A stretch of DNA of 64,000 nucleotides from Myxococcaceae bacterium (GTDB lineage Bacteria; Myxococcota; Myxococcia; Myxococcales; Myxococcaceae), in assembly GCA_017881265.1 (NCBI GenBank), contig JADGRA010000048.1:1-64000 (forward strand), given 5' to 3'. A program made the translations under genes and the position numbers. The stretch's first letter is position 1. The number at the start of each line of letters is the position of its first letter. Under the pieces are notes generated by a model that did no database searches, had not been told where the DNA came from, and worked only from the letters and a program-made list of their open reading frames with translations. Shown here piece after piece: positions 29,965 through 38,497 of this stretch.

Positions 29965-31644
29965 ATGGAGACCCTTGAAGAGAAGGTGAGCCGGCTCAGC
30001 GAGCGGGTCGACCAAATCGAGCAGAGGCTTGCCGGCCTTTCCTTTCCTGCGTTTCCCCCAGCGTGGCCGGGGGCCGAACCCCTGCCTCAAGCGGTCCCGT
30101 CCACCAGCACGGAGATGACGCGATGGCTGACCCTTCTCGGCCGCAGTTGCCTGGTGCTCGGAGGCGCATTTCTCATCCGCGCGCTCACCGACAGCCGAAC
30201 GCTGCCGAGCGGGATCGGTGTCGCCTTGGGAATGGTCTTTGCGGCCGCCTGGGTTTTCTTCTCTCACCGCGCAGGAGCGAGCGGCGCAACATTGAGCGCA
30301 GGGTTTCACGGGGTCACTGCCGCCCTCATCGCTTACCCGTTGGTGTTGGAAACGACGACGCGACTGGGCACGATGTCCAGTCCGGTTGCTGCCCTGACGC
30401 TGACAGCGTTCACCGGCCTGCTCCTGTGGGCGTCCTGGCGGGACAGACTGGGTTGGCTGGCGTGGATCGGCGTCCTGTCCTGTCTGCTCACGACCATCAT
30501 TCTGCTGAGGGCGACCCCAGCCCGAGCCGAGTTCACCGGGGTACTGCTCGCCTTGGCGGCGGCGACCTTCTGGGTCGGGGACCGGCCCCAATGGGGAGCC
30601 CTTCGGTGGCTTCCGGCCCTGGTTCTCGATTTGGTGACTCTGCGCGCGGTGCTCACCTCCACGCCGTCTTTCCTCGTCTACTCCCTGGCGCTCATCTGCC
30701 TGTCTCTGGCCTTTGTGCTGTTTCGGACGGCCGCCCTGGCACGACCCGTGGGCTCTTTCGAGACCCTGCAGACGCTGGCGGGACTCGTCATCGGTTTGAC
30801 CGGAGCTCTTCGGTGGTCAGTTGAGGCAGGACACCGCTCGAGCACCCTGGCGGTGGGGGTCCTTGCCGCCTCGCTGCTTGCCGTCTTTTTCGCGGCGTGG
30901 GTCGTTCCGCGTCGCGGCAACCGCGACCCGGACTTTGTCTTCTATGCAACTCTGTCCCTGGGGCTACTCTCCTTTGGAGTGGCGCTGCTGGCCGTGGGCG
31001 ATTTGCGCGGCGTGCTTTGGTCCACCTTCGCGCTCCTCACCGCGCTCCTTGGGCGTCGACGGCACCCCGCCGTGCTCTGGTCGTGCGCGGCCCTCCTCTC
31101 GCTGGGCGCGGCCCTCACGACCGGGCTGTTAGGTGGCGTCTGGGAGGCCTTGGTCAGCCGCCAACCGACTTGGTCAGCGATGAGCCCTGGAAGCGTCAGC
31201 GTGCTGGCGCTCGTCGTCCTGACTTACCTTGCGACTGCCCTTCCACAGCGGCCCCCTGTGCCCCCTGCGACAACCTGGGCATCGCTCCGCTTGCCCTCGG
31301 CCGTGCTCCTTTTCCTTGGCAGCGCCGGGCTGGCTGCGTCAGTTTTGCGGGCGTGCAGTCAATTCACCGCCGATCCTGCGCGCCTCGCCACGGCACGGAC
31401 GCTGGTCGCCGTGGCGGTCGCGTTGACGCTTGCGCCCATCCGACGGCGTGTGGCATGCCCGGAGCTCAAGTGGATTGCGTACCTCGCGCTGGTCCTTGGT
31501 GGAATCGAGCTGGTCGTCCGAGGCTTGCCAAGCGGGCAGCCACTCCTGCTGCTGGTCTCCTTCGTCGTCTACGGAGCCGGACTGATTCTGGTCCCCCGCC
31601 TGGCTCCTCCCAATCGCGACCTATTGTCCTCAAGCGGCCCGTAA
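29965..31644 (+). CDS. Polytopic membrane protein of unknown function (DUF2339-like)
   Basis: I do not recognise a definite function. The 559-residue protein begins with a short coiled coil (METLEEKVSRLSERVDQIEQRL) and a Pro-rich linker, then about 14 hydrophobic segments rich in Leu, Ala, Val and Gly to the C-terminus. This resembles DUF2339-type membrane proteins, whose role is unclear. It begins 62 bp after the nonaheme cytochrome gene on the same strand and could be cotranscribed with the quinol-oxidising operon. A GAGGCGG ribosome site precedes the ATG. A 7-bp inverted repeat follows its stop. Confidence 0.7.
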   Translation: METLEEKVSRLSERVDQIEQRLAGLSFPAFPPAWPGAEPLPQAVPSTSTEMTRWLTLLGRSCLVLGGAFLIRALTDSRTLPSGIGVALGMVFAAAWVFFSHRAGASGATLSAGFHGVTAALIAYPLVLETTTRLGTMSSPVAALTLTAFTGLLLWASWRDRLGWLAWIGVLSCLLTTIILLRATPARAEFTGVLLALAAATFWVGDRPQWGALRWLPALVLDLVTLRAVLTSTPSFLVYSLALICLSLAFVLFRTAALARPVGSFETLQTLAGLVIGLTGALRWSVEAGHRSSTLAVGVLAASLLAVFFAAWVVPRRGNRDPDFVFYATLSLGLLSFGVALLAVGDLRGVLWSTFALLTALLGRRRHPAVLWSCAALLSLGAALTTGLLGGVWEALVSRQPTWSAMSPGSVSVLALVVLTYLATALPQRPPVPPATTWASLRLPSAVLLFLGSAGLAASVLRACSQFTADPARLATARTLVAVAVALTLAPIRRRVACPELKWIAYLALVLGGIELVVRGLPSGQPLLLLVSFVVYGAGLILVPRLAPPNRDLLSSSGP

Positions 31645-31652
31645 CCCAAATG

Positions 31653-31671
31653 GAGGCGCGCTCTGCGCCTC
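31653..31671 (+). other. Inverted repeat GAGGCGC/GCGCCTC
   Basis: A perfect 7-bp stem with a 5-nt loop (GCTCT) lies 9 bp after the membrane-protein stop and 15 bp before the GTG of the next cytochrome gene. It has no T-run. It could attenuate read-through or restrict ribosome access to the downstream start, since the following GGTGG is the only ribosome-site candidate. Confidence 0.35.
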
Positions 31672-31686
31672 GGTGGTGACTGACTC

Positions 31687-33090
31687 GTGAAATTCATCCT
31701 GAAGATTCTCTCGACGGTTCGAGACTTCCTGTTCCTAGCCGCCCGGCACTGGGTGTCCGCAATCGGAGTCGCTCTCGCCAGCATCTCCGCTATCTCGTTC
31801 TTGTCGATCCTCGCACTCGAGCTCAGCGGCGAGGCCCGCGGCAACTACATGGGCATCATCAGCTATCTGATCTTGCCGACCCTCTTCGTGATCGGTCTTG
31901 CGCTGATCCCGATCGGGATCCGTCTGCTCCGCAAGCGAGAGAAGGCAGGCCAGCCAACGGGGTTCCCGGTTCTCAACTTCAACGACCCGCGGCTGCGCTC
32001 CATCGCCCTGCTCGTCATCGGGCTGACCGTCGTCAACTTGATGATTGTGTCGACCGCGACCTTCAAGGGCCTCGAGGTGATGCACAGCGACGCCTTCTGT
32101 GGCGGAACCTGCCACAACGTGATGCAGCCAGAGGCGGTCGCCCACCTGAACACGACCCATGAGAACGTGTACTGCGTCGATTGCCACATTGGCGAGGGCG
32201 CCAGCCACTTCGCCAAGGCCAAGCTGCGAGGTGCGACGCAGATGGTGCAGTTCCTCGTCGGCGACTACTCGCGTCCCGTGCCACAACCCACCGAGGTTCC
32301 GAACAGAATCTGCGTGCGGTGTCACGCCACGGAGCGCTTCAGCGAGAATCGACTACACATCCGGCGCATGTTTGGCGACCAGGAAAAGGCGGTCGAGAAA
32401 TACACCATCTATTGGATGTTGGTGGGCGGCGTTCGCGACGGGCAGTGGCACGGCGTACACAAGCACAACGGCCTGAAGGTCCGGTATTTGGCTGACCCGA
32501 AGCGCCGGACCATCACCGACATCGAAGTGACCCGCCCCGACGGCAGCACCGACAAATTCACTGCGAAGGACACGCAGGCTCCGGCCGGGGCGCAGTGGTT
32601 TGAGATGGGCTGCACCGACTGCCACAGCAGACCGGCGCACCGGTTCTCCAAGCCCGAGTCCGTCGTCAATGCAGCGCTCGCTACGGGCACCATCGACAAG
32701 GACCTCCCCTTCATCGGGCGCGAGGCCGTGGCAGTCCTCAAGACGACTTACCCCTCGCGCGAGGAGGCGCAGAAGGCGATTCCAGCCACGCTGCAGGCTT
32801 CCTACGCGAAGCTGACGCCCGAACTCGATGCCCAGGGCAAGGCGAAGGTCGCGGCGGCCGGGAAAGTGCTTGCCGAGGAATGGGCGCAGAACAACTTCCC
32901 CGACATGAAGGTCACCTGGGGTACCTACGTGGACTTCCTCCAGCACGACCCAGGGTGCTACCGCTGCCACGACAAGAAGCACGCCAACGCGAAGGGCGAG
33001 GTGGTGCAGCAGAAGTGCACTGGCGCCTGTCACGACACCATCGCCACCGAGGAAGAGAAGCCTGAGGCGCTGGACGTACTCTTCCCGTAA
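31687..33090 (+). CDS. NapC/NirT-like membrane hexaheme cytochrome c
   Basis: The 467-residue protein has three transmembrane segments (about 22-47, 56-82, 104-124), then a periplasmic domain with six heme motifs. The first is CGGTCH (Cys138, Cys142, His143), a CX3CH form; the last is CTGACH, also CX3CH. The others are CVDCH, CVRCH, CTDCH and CYRCH. The FCGGTCHNVMQPEAVAHLNTTHENVYCVDCH arrangement matches NapC/NirT/NrfH quinol dehydrogenases. It likely moves electrons from the quinol pool to periplasmic cytochromes, parallel to the Rieske complex. The start is GTG. The double membrane hairpin before the NapC helix is an extra. No catalytic partner such as NapA or NrfA is adjacent. Confidence 0.85.
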   Translation: MKFILKILSTVRDFLFLAARHWVSAIGVALASISAISFLSILALELSGEARGNYMGIISYLILPTLFVIGLALIPIGIRLLRKREKAGQPTGFPVLNFNDPRLRSIALLVIGLTVVNLMIVSTATFKGLEVMHSDAFCGGTCHNVMQPEAVAHLNTTHENVYCVDCHIGEGASHFAKAKLRGATQMVQFLVGDYSRPVPQPTEVPNRICVRCHATERFSENRLHIRRMFGDQEKAVEKYTIYWMLVGGVRDGQWHGVHKHNGLKVRYLADPKRRTITDIEVTRPDGSTDKFTAKDTQAPAGAQWFEMGCTDCHSRPAHRFSKPESVVNAALATGTIDKDLPFIGREAVAVLKTTYPSREEAQKAIPATLQASYAKLTPELDAQGKAKVAAAGKVLAEEWAQNNFPDMKVTWGTYVDFLQHDPGCYRCHDKKHANAKGEVVQQKCTGACHDTIATEEEKPEALDVLFP

Positions 33091-33452
33091 GTCGACGGGG
33101 TGGACCCGGGGGGTCCCTACGGCGGCGTGAACCGGTGGTCCCGTTGTGGCCCGGGACCTGGTTCCGGGTACAGCCAGCAGCCCCGGGAAGCTCAGTCCGG
33201 GCTCGCCCGTGCGTTGCGCGCCCCACGTGCGTCTGGACCCAGCCCAGGCGACTGAGTCTCGCGGGCCGGGCAGTTAATCGGGCCCTTCGCACAACCCGGT
33301 GCGAGGGCCGCCCGAGGTGCACCGGCACTCAGCCTGCGGCCGCCGGCGTACCCTATCGGGCCCTGCTGTCAGTCCAGCGTCTCCGCATGGCTCAACTGCA
33401 AGCAGCCAGAACGGCCGGGCGGGCTAACGTGCCCGTTGTCCGGCCGCTTCGT
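33091..33452. other. Intergenic region between convergent genes (362 bp)
   Basis: No gene is supported. The stretch separates the hexaheme gene (rightward) from the first small cytochrome (leftward) and is rich in G+C. It contains the large imperfect hairpin at 33281-33309 and a smaller one, GGACC/GGTCC, just after the hexaheme stop. Confidence 0.5.
33281..33309. terminator. Hairpin between convergent cytochrome genes
   Basis: Arms GGCCC-T-TCGCAC and GTGCGA-GGGCC form an 11-bp stem with one bulged T and an AACCCG loop. Its position midway between two convergent genes suits a bidirectional transcription block, although neither side has a T-run. Confidence 0.4.
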
Positions 33453-33800
33453 CTACTTCTTGAACGTGCGGATATACGCGATGAGGGCGTCGACCTGCTC
33501 GGGCGTGAGGTCCTTGAAGGCATCCATCTCCTGCTTCACGCCACCCGACTCCGTCTTGACACCATTGACAATGGCCTTCTTGAACTCGTCGCTCGCCTTC
33601 GCCTGAAACGCGGCGGTCGTCATGTCTTGCACCTTCATCTGCTGGCCCTTCTCAGTGTCTCCCTTGCCTGTAGCGCCATGGCAGGACGCGCACTGGGCCT
33701 TCCACAGGCGCTCAGTCTTCTTGTCGGTTTCTGCCAGTGCTGTGGTGCCGAGGAGAACTGCAGCGGCCGCAATCGATGCAATCAGATGAGCGTGTTTCAT
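33453..33800 (-). CDS. Small monoheme cytochrome c (tandem copy 1)
   Basis: The 115-residue protein has a cleavable signal peptide (cut near ALA-ETD, residues 22-24), giving a mature cytochrome of about 92 residues. It has one heme motif, CASCH, and a C-terminal helix with LIAYIRTFKK. A Met in KQEMDAF may be the axial ligand. It resembles cytochromes c5/c6 and is about 85-90 percent identical to the next copy. The ribosome site GGAGGG is 6 bp from the ATG. It is probably a diffusible periplasmic electron carrier between inner-membrane quinol oxidases and the outer-membrane conduit. Confidence 0.9.
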   Translation of the reverse strand: MKHAHLIASIAAAAVLLGTTALAETDKKTERLWKAQCASCHGATGKGDTEKGQQMKVQDMTTAAFQAKASDEFKKAIVNGVKTESGGVKQEMDAFKDLTPEQVDALIAYIRTFKK

Positions 33801-33899
33801 GCGTGACCCTCCGAGGTGACTGACGAGTAGCTCATCGACGGACGACTCGCAAGAATGTTCAAGAGGGTCCGTCGGCCGCCCGCTCTCTGCCCACTCCAG

Positions 33900-34247
33900 C
33901 TACTTCTTGAAGGAGCGGATCATCGCGATGAGGGAGTTGACTTGTTCGGCCGTGAGGTCCTTGTAGGCGTCCATCTCCTGCTTCACGCCACCCGACTCCG
34001 TCTTGACACCGTCCACGATGGCCTTCCTGAACTCGTCGTCCTTCTTCGCCTGGTAGCCGGCGGTCGTCATGTCCTGGACCTTCATCTGTTGGCCCTTCTC
34101 GGTGTCTCCCTTGCCTGTAGCGCCATGGCAGGACGCGCACTGAGCCTTCCACAAGCGCTCAGTCTTCTTGTCTGTTTCTGCAAGCGCAGTGGTTCCAAGG
34201 AGGACCGCAGCGGCCGAAATCGATGCAACCAAATGAGTGAGTTTCAT
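33900..34247 (-). CDS. Small monoheme cytochrome c (tandem copy 2)
   Basis: The 115-residue protein is very close to its neighbour at 33453, including signal peptide and CASCHGATGKGDTEKGQQMK heme segment. Differences cluster in the central helix (KKDDEFRKAIVDG) and C-terminal helix (LIAMIRSFKK), as in copy 3. It has its own ribosome site (AGGGG) before the ATG. Both copies look intact, so the duplication is maintained rather than decaying. Role as for copy 1. Confidence 0.9.
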   Translation of the reverse strand: MKLTHLVASISAAAVLLGTTALAETDKKTERLWKAQCASCHGATGKGDTEKGQQMKVQDMTTAGYQAKKDDEFRKAIVDGVKTESGGVKQEMDAYKDLTAEQVNSLIAMIRSFKK

Positions 34248-34339
34248 GAGTGACCCCTGAATGAAAGATGTGTCGCTTGTCGGGCGACTCGCACGGCTCC
34301 TTGCAAGGCGTCAGCCGCCCGCTCCCTGCTGAACTTCGG

Positions 34340-34690
34340 CTACTTCTTGAACGAGCGAATCATCGCGATGAGGGAATCGACCTGCTCGGGCGTGAGGTCT
34401 CCCTTGAAGGAGTCCATCTCTTTCTTCACGCCGCCCTTCTCGGTCTTGACCCCGTTCAAGATGGCGTTCTTGAGTTCGTCGTCTTTCTTCGCCTGGAACG
34501 CGGCAGTGGTCATGTCGACGATTTTCATCTGCTGACCCTTCTCGGTATCCCCGGCGCCCGCTGGACCGTGGCAAGACGAGCACTTGGCCTTCCACAGGCG
34601 CTCGGTCTTCTTGTCAGTTTCGGCCAGTGCCACGGCGCTGAGCAGGAGGGACGAGGCTGCAATCGTTGCCAACATGCGTGCGTGTTTCAT
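34340..34690 (-). CDS. Small monoheme cytochrome c (tandem copy 3)
   Basis: The 116-residue protein is the most divergent of the three: heme motif CSSCH, basic substitutions (NAILNGVKTEKGGVKKEMDSFKGDLT) and one extra residue before the final helix. The signal peptide is MKHARMLATIAASSLLLSAVALA. It comes first in transcription order, and its upstream region is shared with the divergent decaheme gene at 35126. The changed surface charge may tune partner choice, which is speculative. Confidence 0.9.
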   Translation of the reverse strand: MKHARMLATIAASSLLLSAVALAETDKKTERLWKAKCSSCHGPAGAGDTEKGQQMKIVDMTTAAFQAKKDDELKNAILNGVKTEKGGVKKEMDSFKGDLTPEQVDSLIAMIRSFKK

Positions 34691-35125
34691 GGATGACCCC
34701 CGGGGTTGAAGGTGCGCCTAACTCATCGACGCGCGCCTCGCAAGGACAAGCAGGTTTCAGGCGATGTGCGAGGCTGCGTGCACCAGCCGGACAGACGCAA
34801 AGCGCTCAAGCGTTCCCTCAACGCATTGACTGCGGGAGATTTTTCGACAACGTCTCAGCGTCTCTCCCACGCCAATGGTACCCACCCACAATCCCTAGGG
34901 CGAAGGGGCCCCGCGCGTCGTCGCCGTTCGCGCTGCCCGCTTGCCCACAAGGCATTGGGACAACTTCTTTGCAGGGCCCACGAATCCGAAAGAACCGGAC
35001 GAGAGTCGACGGGGTCCGCAAGATTTTCGCACGGCCGAGACCCCCACACCCGACAAACTAGCGGCCGAGCAATTGCAGGGCCTCCGGCAGCCGTGAACAC
35101 TGGATGGCCCTCCGGAGGGGTCCAA
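34691..35125. other. Divergent promoter region of small cytochromes and the conduit operon (435 bp)
   Basis: No gene is supported. The frame of the decaheme gene stays open through part of it, but composition and the strong ribosome site at 35113 place the start at 35126. A weaker inverted repeat CGCAT-TGA-CTGCG lies at 34822-34834, and an imperfect GCAAGATTTTCGCA near 35018; both only loosely resemble the shared element. Confidence 0.45.
35113..35120 (+). promoter_or_regulatory. Ribosome-binding site deciding the decaheme start
   Basis: CGGAGGGG lies 5 bp before the ATG at 35126. It is the strongest such site in a frame that remains open for another 420 bp upstream, and the ATG it serves begins a proper lipoprotein signal peptide. 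Confidence 0.75.
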
Positions 35126-38095
35126 ATGAAAGCCCGAATTCCGCTGGCAGTGCTAACCATCGCAGCGCTCGGTCTGAGCTGTGCAGGCCCCGTCGGTCCG
35201 ACCGGCCCGCAAGGCGACGCTGGACCTCAGGGCGTGGCGGGACCCCCGGGCGACGCCGGGACCGCGGGTCCGGTCAAAATCGCGAGCAACGCCGCTCCCC
35301 CCACTGACGCTGCATCCGCGGCGTGGGCAGCACTTGCGCCCCAGGTGACGGTCACGAGTGTCACCATCTCGAGTCCTCCCGTCGTGCATTTCACGGTGAC
35401 GGACGCCAACGGCCTCGCGGTCGTGGGTCTGGGCAACACTTCCAAGAGCAGCACCGCCACTGTCGCCGGTTTGAGCAACCTCTCCTTCGCCATCGCCAAG
35501 TTGGTGCCGGAAGCCACCGAAGCCACCAGCGACGGCGGCACCCGCGCAACGTCGCCCAGCAGGTGGATCAGCTACATCGTCACGACGGTGCCGACGACGA
35601 CGGCTGCAGCTGCCCCGACCCGTCCCAGCACCGACAACACAGGGACTCTGGTGGACAACGGAGATGGTACCTACGTGTACACGTTCTACCGGGACATCAC
35701 CAAAGTTGCGGCCTTCGTGGCAGATGCAGGGGTCTCGCCTCCGAACAACAAGGCCGACTTGGACGATCTGACCTACCAGCCGAGTTTGGTCCATCGGCTG
35801 ACCATCCAGCTCTCGGGCAGCGCTCCGGGCACCGGTACCAATACCCCCACTGGAGCTCAGGTGGTACCGGCTGTGTCGATGGTCAAGGCGGTGGACGCCA
35901 TTTACGACTTCACTCCCGCCACGGGTCAAATCGCGACGAATCCGGGCCGGGAAATCGTCTCCACCGCAAACTGCAACCAATGCCATCAGACGCTCGGTGG
36001 CATTCCCGGGGACAACCCCGAGAGTTCCGGTGCTGGATTTCACGGCGGTAACCGCAATGACACGCGCTATTGCGTGGTCTGTCACACCGGGCAGCGCGCA
36101 TACGGCAGGACGGAAGCGACCTTCACCCCCGCCACACTGACCACGCCTCCGGTCTTTACCGCTTCCAGCACCTACGTGGTGGATGGCCGGGCGCTCGGGA
36201 ACTTCCCGAACCACATCCACCACATTCACATGGGCGACAACCTCGTAAAGCAGAACTACAATTACAACTTTGCTTACAACTCCGTGCTCTATCCGCAGGA
36301 CCTCCGGAATTGCACCAAGTGCCACGACGGTTCGGCGACTGCCACCAACCCGACCGCGCAGGGGAACAACTGGCAGACCGTACCCAGTCGGTTGGCCTGC
36401 GGTGCATGCCACGATGGCATCAACTTCGCGGACGGAACCGGTGTGACCCTCTCCGACGCTTTCCAGGGGGTGTTCATCACCACCACCTTCGGGGGTCTTG
36501 CCCATGCCGGCGGCGCGCAGCCCGACGACACGCAGTGCACACAGTGCCACAACGCAAGCCGACCCGCGCTTGACCCCGCGGTGGTTCACATCCCGGTGAC
36601 TCCGCCGAATCCGCAGAACGCGCTCGCGGATGGCGGAACCAACGCCAACACCAACGCAGCGTGGATCGCTTCGAACCCGAGCCGGGCACCGGCCGGGGCA
36701 ATCACCGTCACCTATGACATCCAGAGCGTCTCGGTCAACGCGACCAGGCAGCCGGTGATGGTGTTCCGGATGCTGCAAAACGGAACGAGGACGGACCTCA
36801 ACAACTTCGCGACGGCATCGGTGAACCCCGCGACCGGAGCCAAGGAGCTTTGGGACAACTTCATGGGTGCGCCGAGCCTGTACTGGGTCTTCGCGGTACC
36901 CCAAGACGGAATTTCTGCGCCGGCCGATTTCAACGCGAGCGTCAGCGGCTATCTCAGGAGTCTCTGGAACGGGACTGCAACCAGTACCAAAAAGGGCACC
37001 CTCAGCGGCCCTGACAGCAATGGCTACTACACCGCGACACTCACCGGGGTCACCATTCCCACCAGCGCGGTCATGCTCACCGGCGGGATGGGTTACTCCT
37101 ACAACGTCACGAGCACGCTCCCGCTGACACAGACCAACCTCGCGGATTATCCCGTTACCCAGGGCCAGGCCAAGGGCCTACCGGGCACCTGCGTGACATC
37201 GGCCACCGCGGTGAGCCCTCCTTGCGTTGGCGGCTTGATTTTAATTGCGCCCAACGCGCAGGTGGTTGCCACCGGTTATACCGGCCGCCGACCCATCGTC
37301 GAGGACGCGCGCTGTGACAGTTGCCACCAGCAGCTCGGCGCGTTCACGCAGGACGCCTTCCATGCCGGACAGCGAAATGACGGGACAACCTGCGCCTGGT
37401 GTCATAACCCCAACCAGACCAGCAGCGGCTGGTCGGGAGATTCCACCAACTTCGTCCATGCGATTCATGCGGCTGCCAAGCGGACGGCACCGTTCACCTG
37501 GGATGCGACGAGCACGACGAACTCGTTCGCCGACGTGAAGTACCCAGGGGTCCTGGCGAACTGCGAGCAGTGCCACCTCCCCGGCACCTACGACTTCAGC
37601 GCCAGCGCCTCGGCTGCCGCCGTGCCGAATCGCCTGTACAGGACTGTCGGCACCGGCATCTACAATGCCGTCGCAGGGACGACGACCACCACCTACTCGT
37701 TCAGTGCTGGTGCTTGTGTCGCGGGCACGTCAGCCCCCCAGACGGCCCTCGGGGTGTTCGAGCTGTCGCCCTACATCACGCCGCTCGTGAATTACGGCTT
37801 CGGCTACACGTTCAACGCCGGGCTCACGACCAGCAATTCGTGCAAGCCAGACGGTACGCTGGTAACCATCCCGTCGGGTGGAATCGTCGACGCGGACCCC
37901 GTGACGCTCGTCAACTCGCCGGTCTCGACGGCGTGCTTCGCCTGCCACGACTCCCCGATCGAGCGGGCGCACATCGAGCTGAATGGCGGCTCCATCTACA
38001 CGCCCCGCAGCACGGCACTGGGAACGCTCGAGACGTGTTTGATTTGCCACGGCACAGGCCGGGTCGCGGACATCAAGGTAGTGCACGCGCAGTAG
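35126..38095 (+). CDS. OmcA/MtrC-type decaheme cytochrome lipoprotein of the conduit
   Basis: The 989-residue protein has a lipoprotein signal peptide (Cys19) and about nine Gly-X-Y triplets in residues 21-48. Beta-rich domains alternate with heme-binding stretches. Ten CXXCH motifs run from about residue 282 (CNQCH) to 970 (CLICH), five per half as in MtrC. It differs in sequence from paralogues A and B and is nearer in layout to the 793-residue protein. Genes for a beta-barrel and a 13-heme cytochrome follow on the same strand, so it should be the outer-face terminal reductase of that conduit. Specificity for iron, manganese, electrodes or other acceptors cannot be read from sequence. Confidence 0.9.
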   Translation: MKARIPLAVLTIAALGLSCAGPVGPTGPQGDAGPQGVAGPPGDAGTAGPVKIASNAAPPTDAASAAWAALAPQVTVTSVTISSPPVVHFTVTDANGLAVVGLGNTSKSSTATVAGLSNLSFAIAKLVPEATEATSDGGTRATSPSRWISYIVTTVPTTTAAAAPTRPSTDNTGTLVDNGDGTYVYTFYRDITKVAAFVADAGVSPPNNKADLDDLTYQPSLVHRLTIQLSGSAPGTGTNTPTGAQVVPAVSMVKAVDAIYDFTPATGQIATNPGREIVSTANCNQCHQTLGGIPGDNPESSGAGFHGGNRNDTRYCVVCHTGQRAYGRTEATFTPATLTTPPVFTASSTYVVDGRALGNFPNHIHHIHMGDNLVKQNYNYNFAYNSVLYPQDLRNCTKCHDGSATATNPTAQGNNWQTVPSRLACGACHDGINFADGTGVTLSDAFQGVFITTTFGGLAHAGGAQPDDTQCTQCHNASRPALDPAVVHIPVTPPNPQNALADGGTNANTNAAWIASNPSRAPAGAITVTYDIQSVSVNATRQPVMVFRMLQNGTRTDLNNFATASVNPATGAKELWDNFMGAPSLYWVFAVPQDGISAPADFNASVSGYLRSLWNGTATSTKKGTLSGPDSNGYYTATLTGVTIPTSAVMLTGGMGYSYNVTSTLPLTQTNLADYPVTQGQAKGLPGTCVTSATAVSPPCVGGLILIAPNAQVVATGYTGRRPIVEDARCDSCHQQLGAFTQDAFHAGQRNDGTTCAWCHNPNQTSSGWSGDSTNFVHAIHAAAKRTAPFTWDATSTTNSFADVKYPGVLANCEQCHLPGTYDFSASASAAAVPNRLYRTVGTGIYNAVAGTTTTTYSFSAGACVAGTSAPQTALGVFELSPYITPLVNYGFGYTFNAGLTTSNSCKPDGTLVTIPSGGIVDADPVTLVNSPVSTACFACHDSPIERAHIELNGGSIYTPRSTALGTLETCLICHGTGRVADIKVVHAQ

Positions 38096-38497
38096 GTGTC
38101 ATCGCAACATCGGCCAGTGAGCGGACTGAGCCATCCATCCTTGTGGTCGAGAGGTCCGACGGGCCCCGGCCACAAGGAAACGGCCCTGAGGCTCAGTCCG
38201 CCCATGCTGGGAGGCGTCGTCGGACGTCGGCGTCTCGGTTCGCTGGGCCCGGAGGAGGCGTCAACCCCCGACGGGCCCAGCGGGCTTCCGGTTTCCGCAG
38301 GCACTCTCGTGACAGCTGAGGTAACCTCGGACGTCGAGTGGTCGCGGTCCAATGGCCAGTTCTTCACCGTGGGGGAGGAGACGGTGGTGACGGTGAAGCA
38401 CACCGACAGCTGGGGGGTACGCTCCACGCTGGGCCCGGTCCAGGCTAACGTCGCCGGACCGCGGCGGAGGCTTTCTCCGCCAGAAGGAATCCGGTGA
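38096..38497 (+). pseudogene. Remnant of a decaheme cytochrome N-terminal region
   Basis: This 133-codon frame has no signal peptide or heme motif. It contains SNGQFFTVGEETVVTVKHTDSWG, which aligns with NGQFFVPGEQLVVTVGFVNYCG near the N-terminus of paralogue A (3130-5871), followed by ...NVAGPRR where A has IVYGPRD. Short Gly-Pro stretches before it echo the collagen-like segment. It thus looks like a decayed fragment, cut off before any heme site, between the decaheme gene and the barrel gene. Its stop overlaps the next start (GTGATG), so read-through coupling may be why the frame persists. Confidence 0.6.

Noticed and set aside
34822-34834. CGCAT-TGA-CTGCG upstream of the conduit operon as a copy of the element
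   Set aside because: The outer arms fit but the centre TGA breaks the GCAWWTCYTGC pattern, and it lies over 290 bp from the start. Kept only as a weak possibility.
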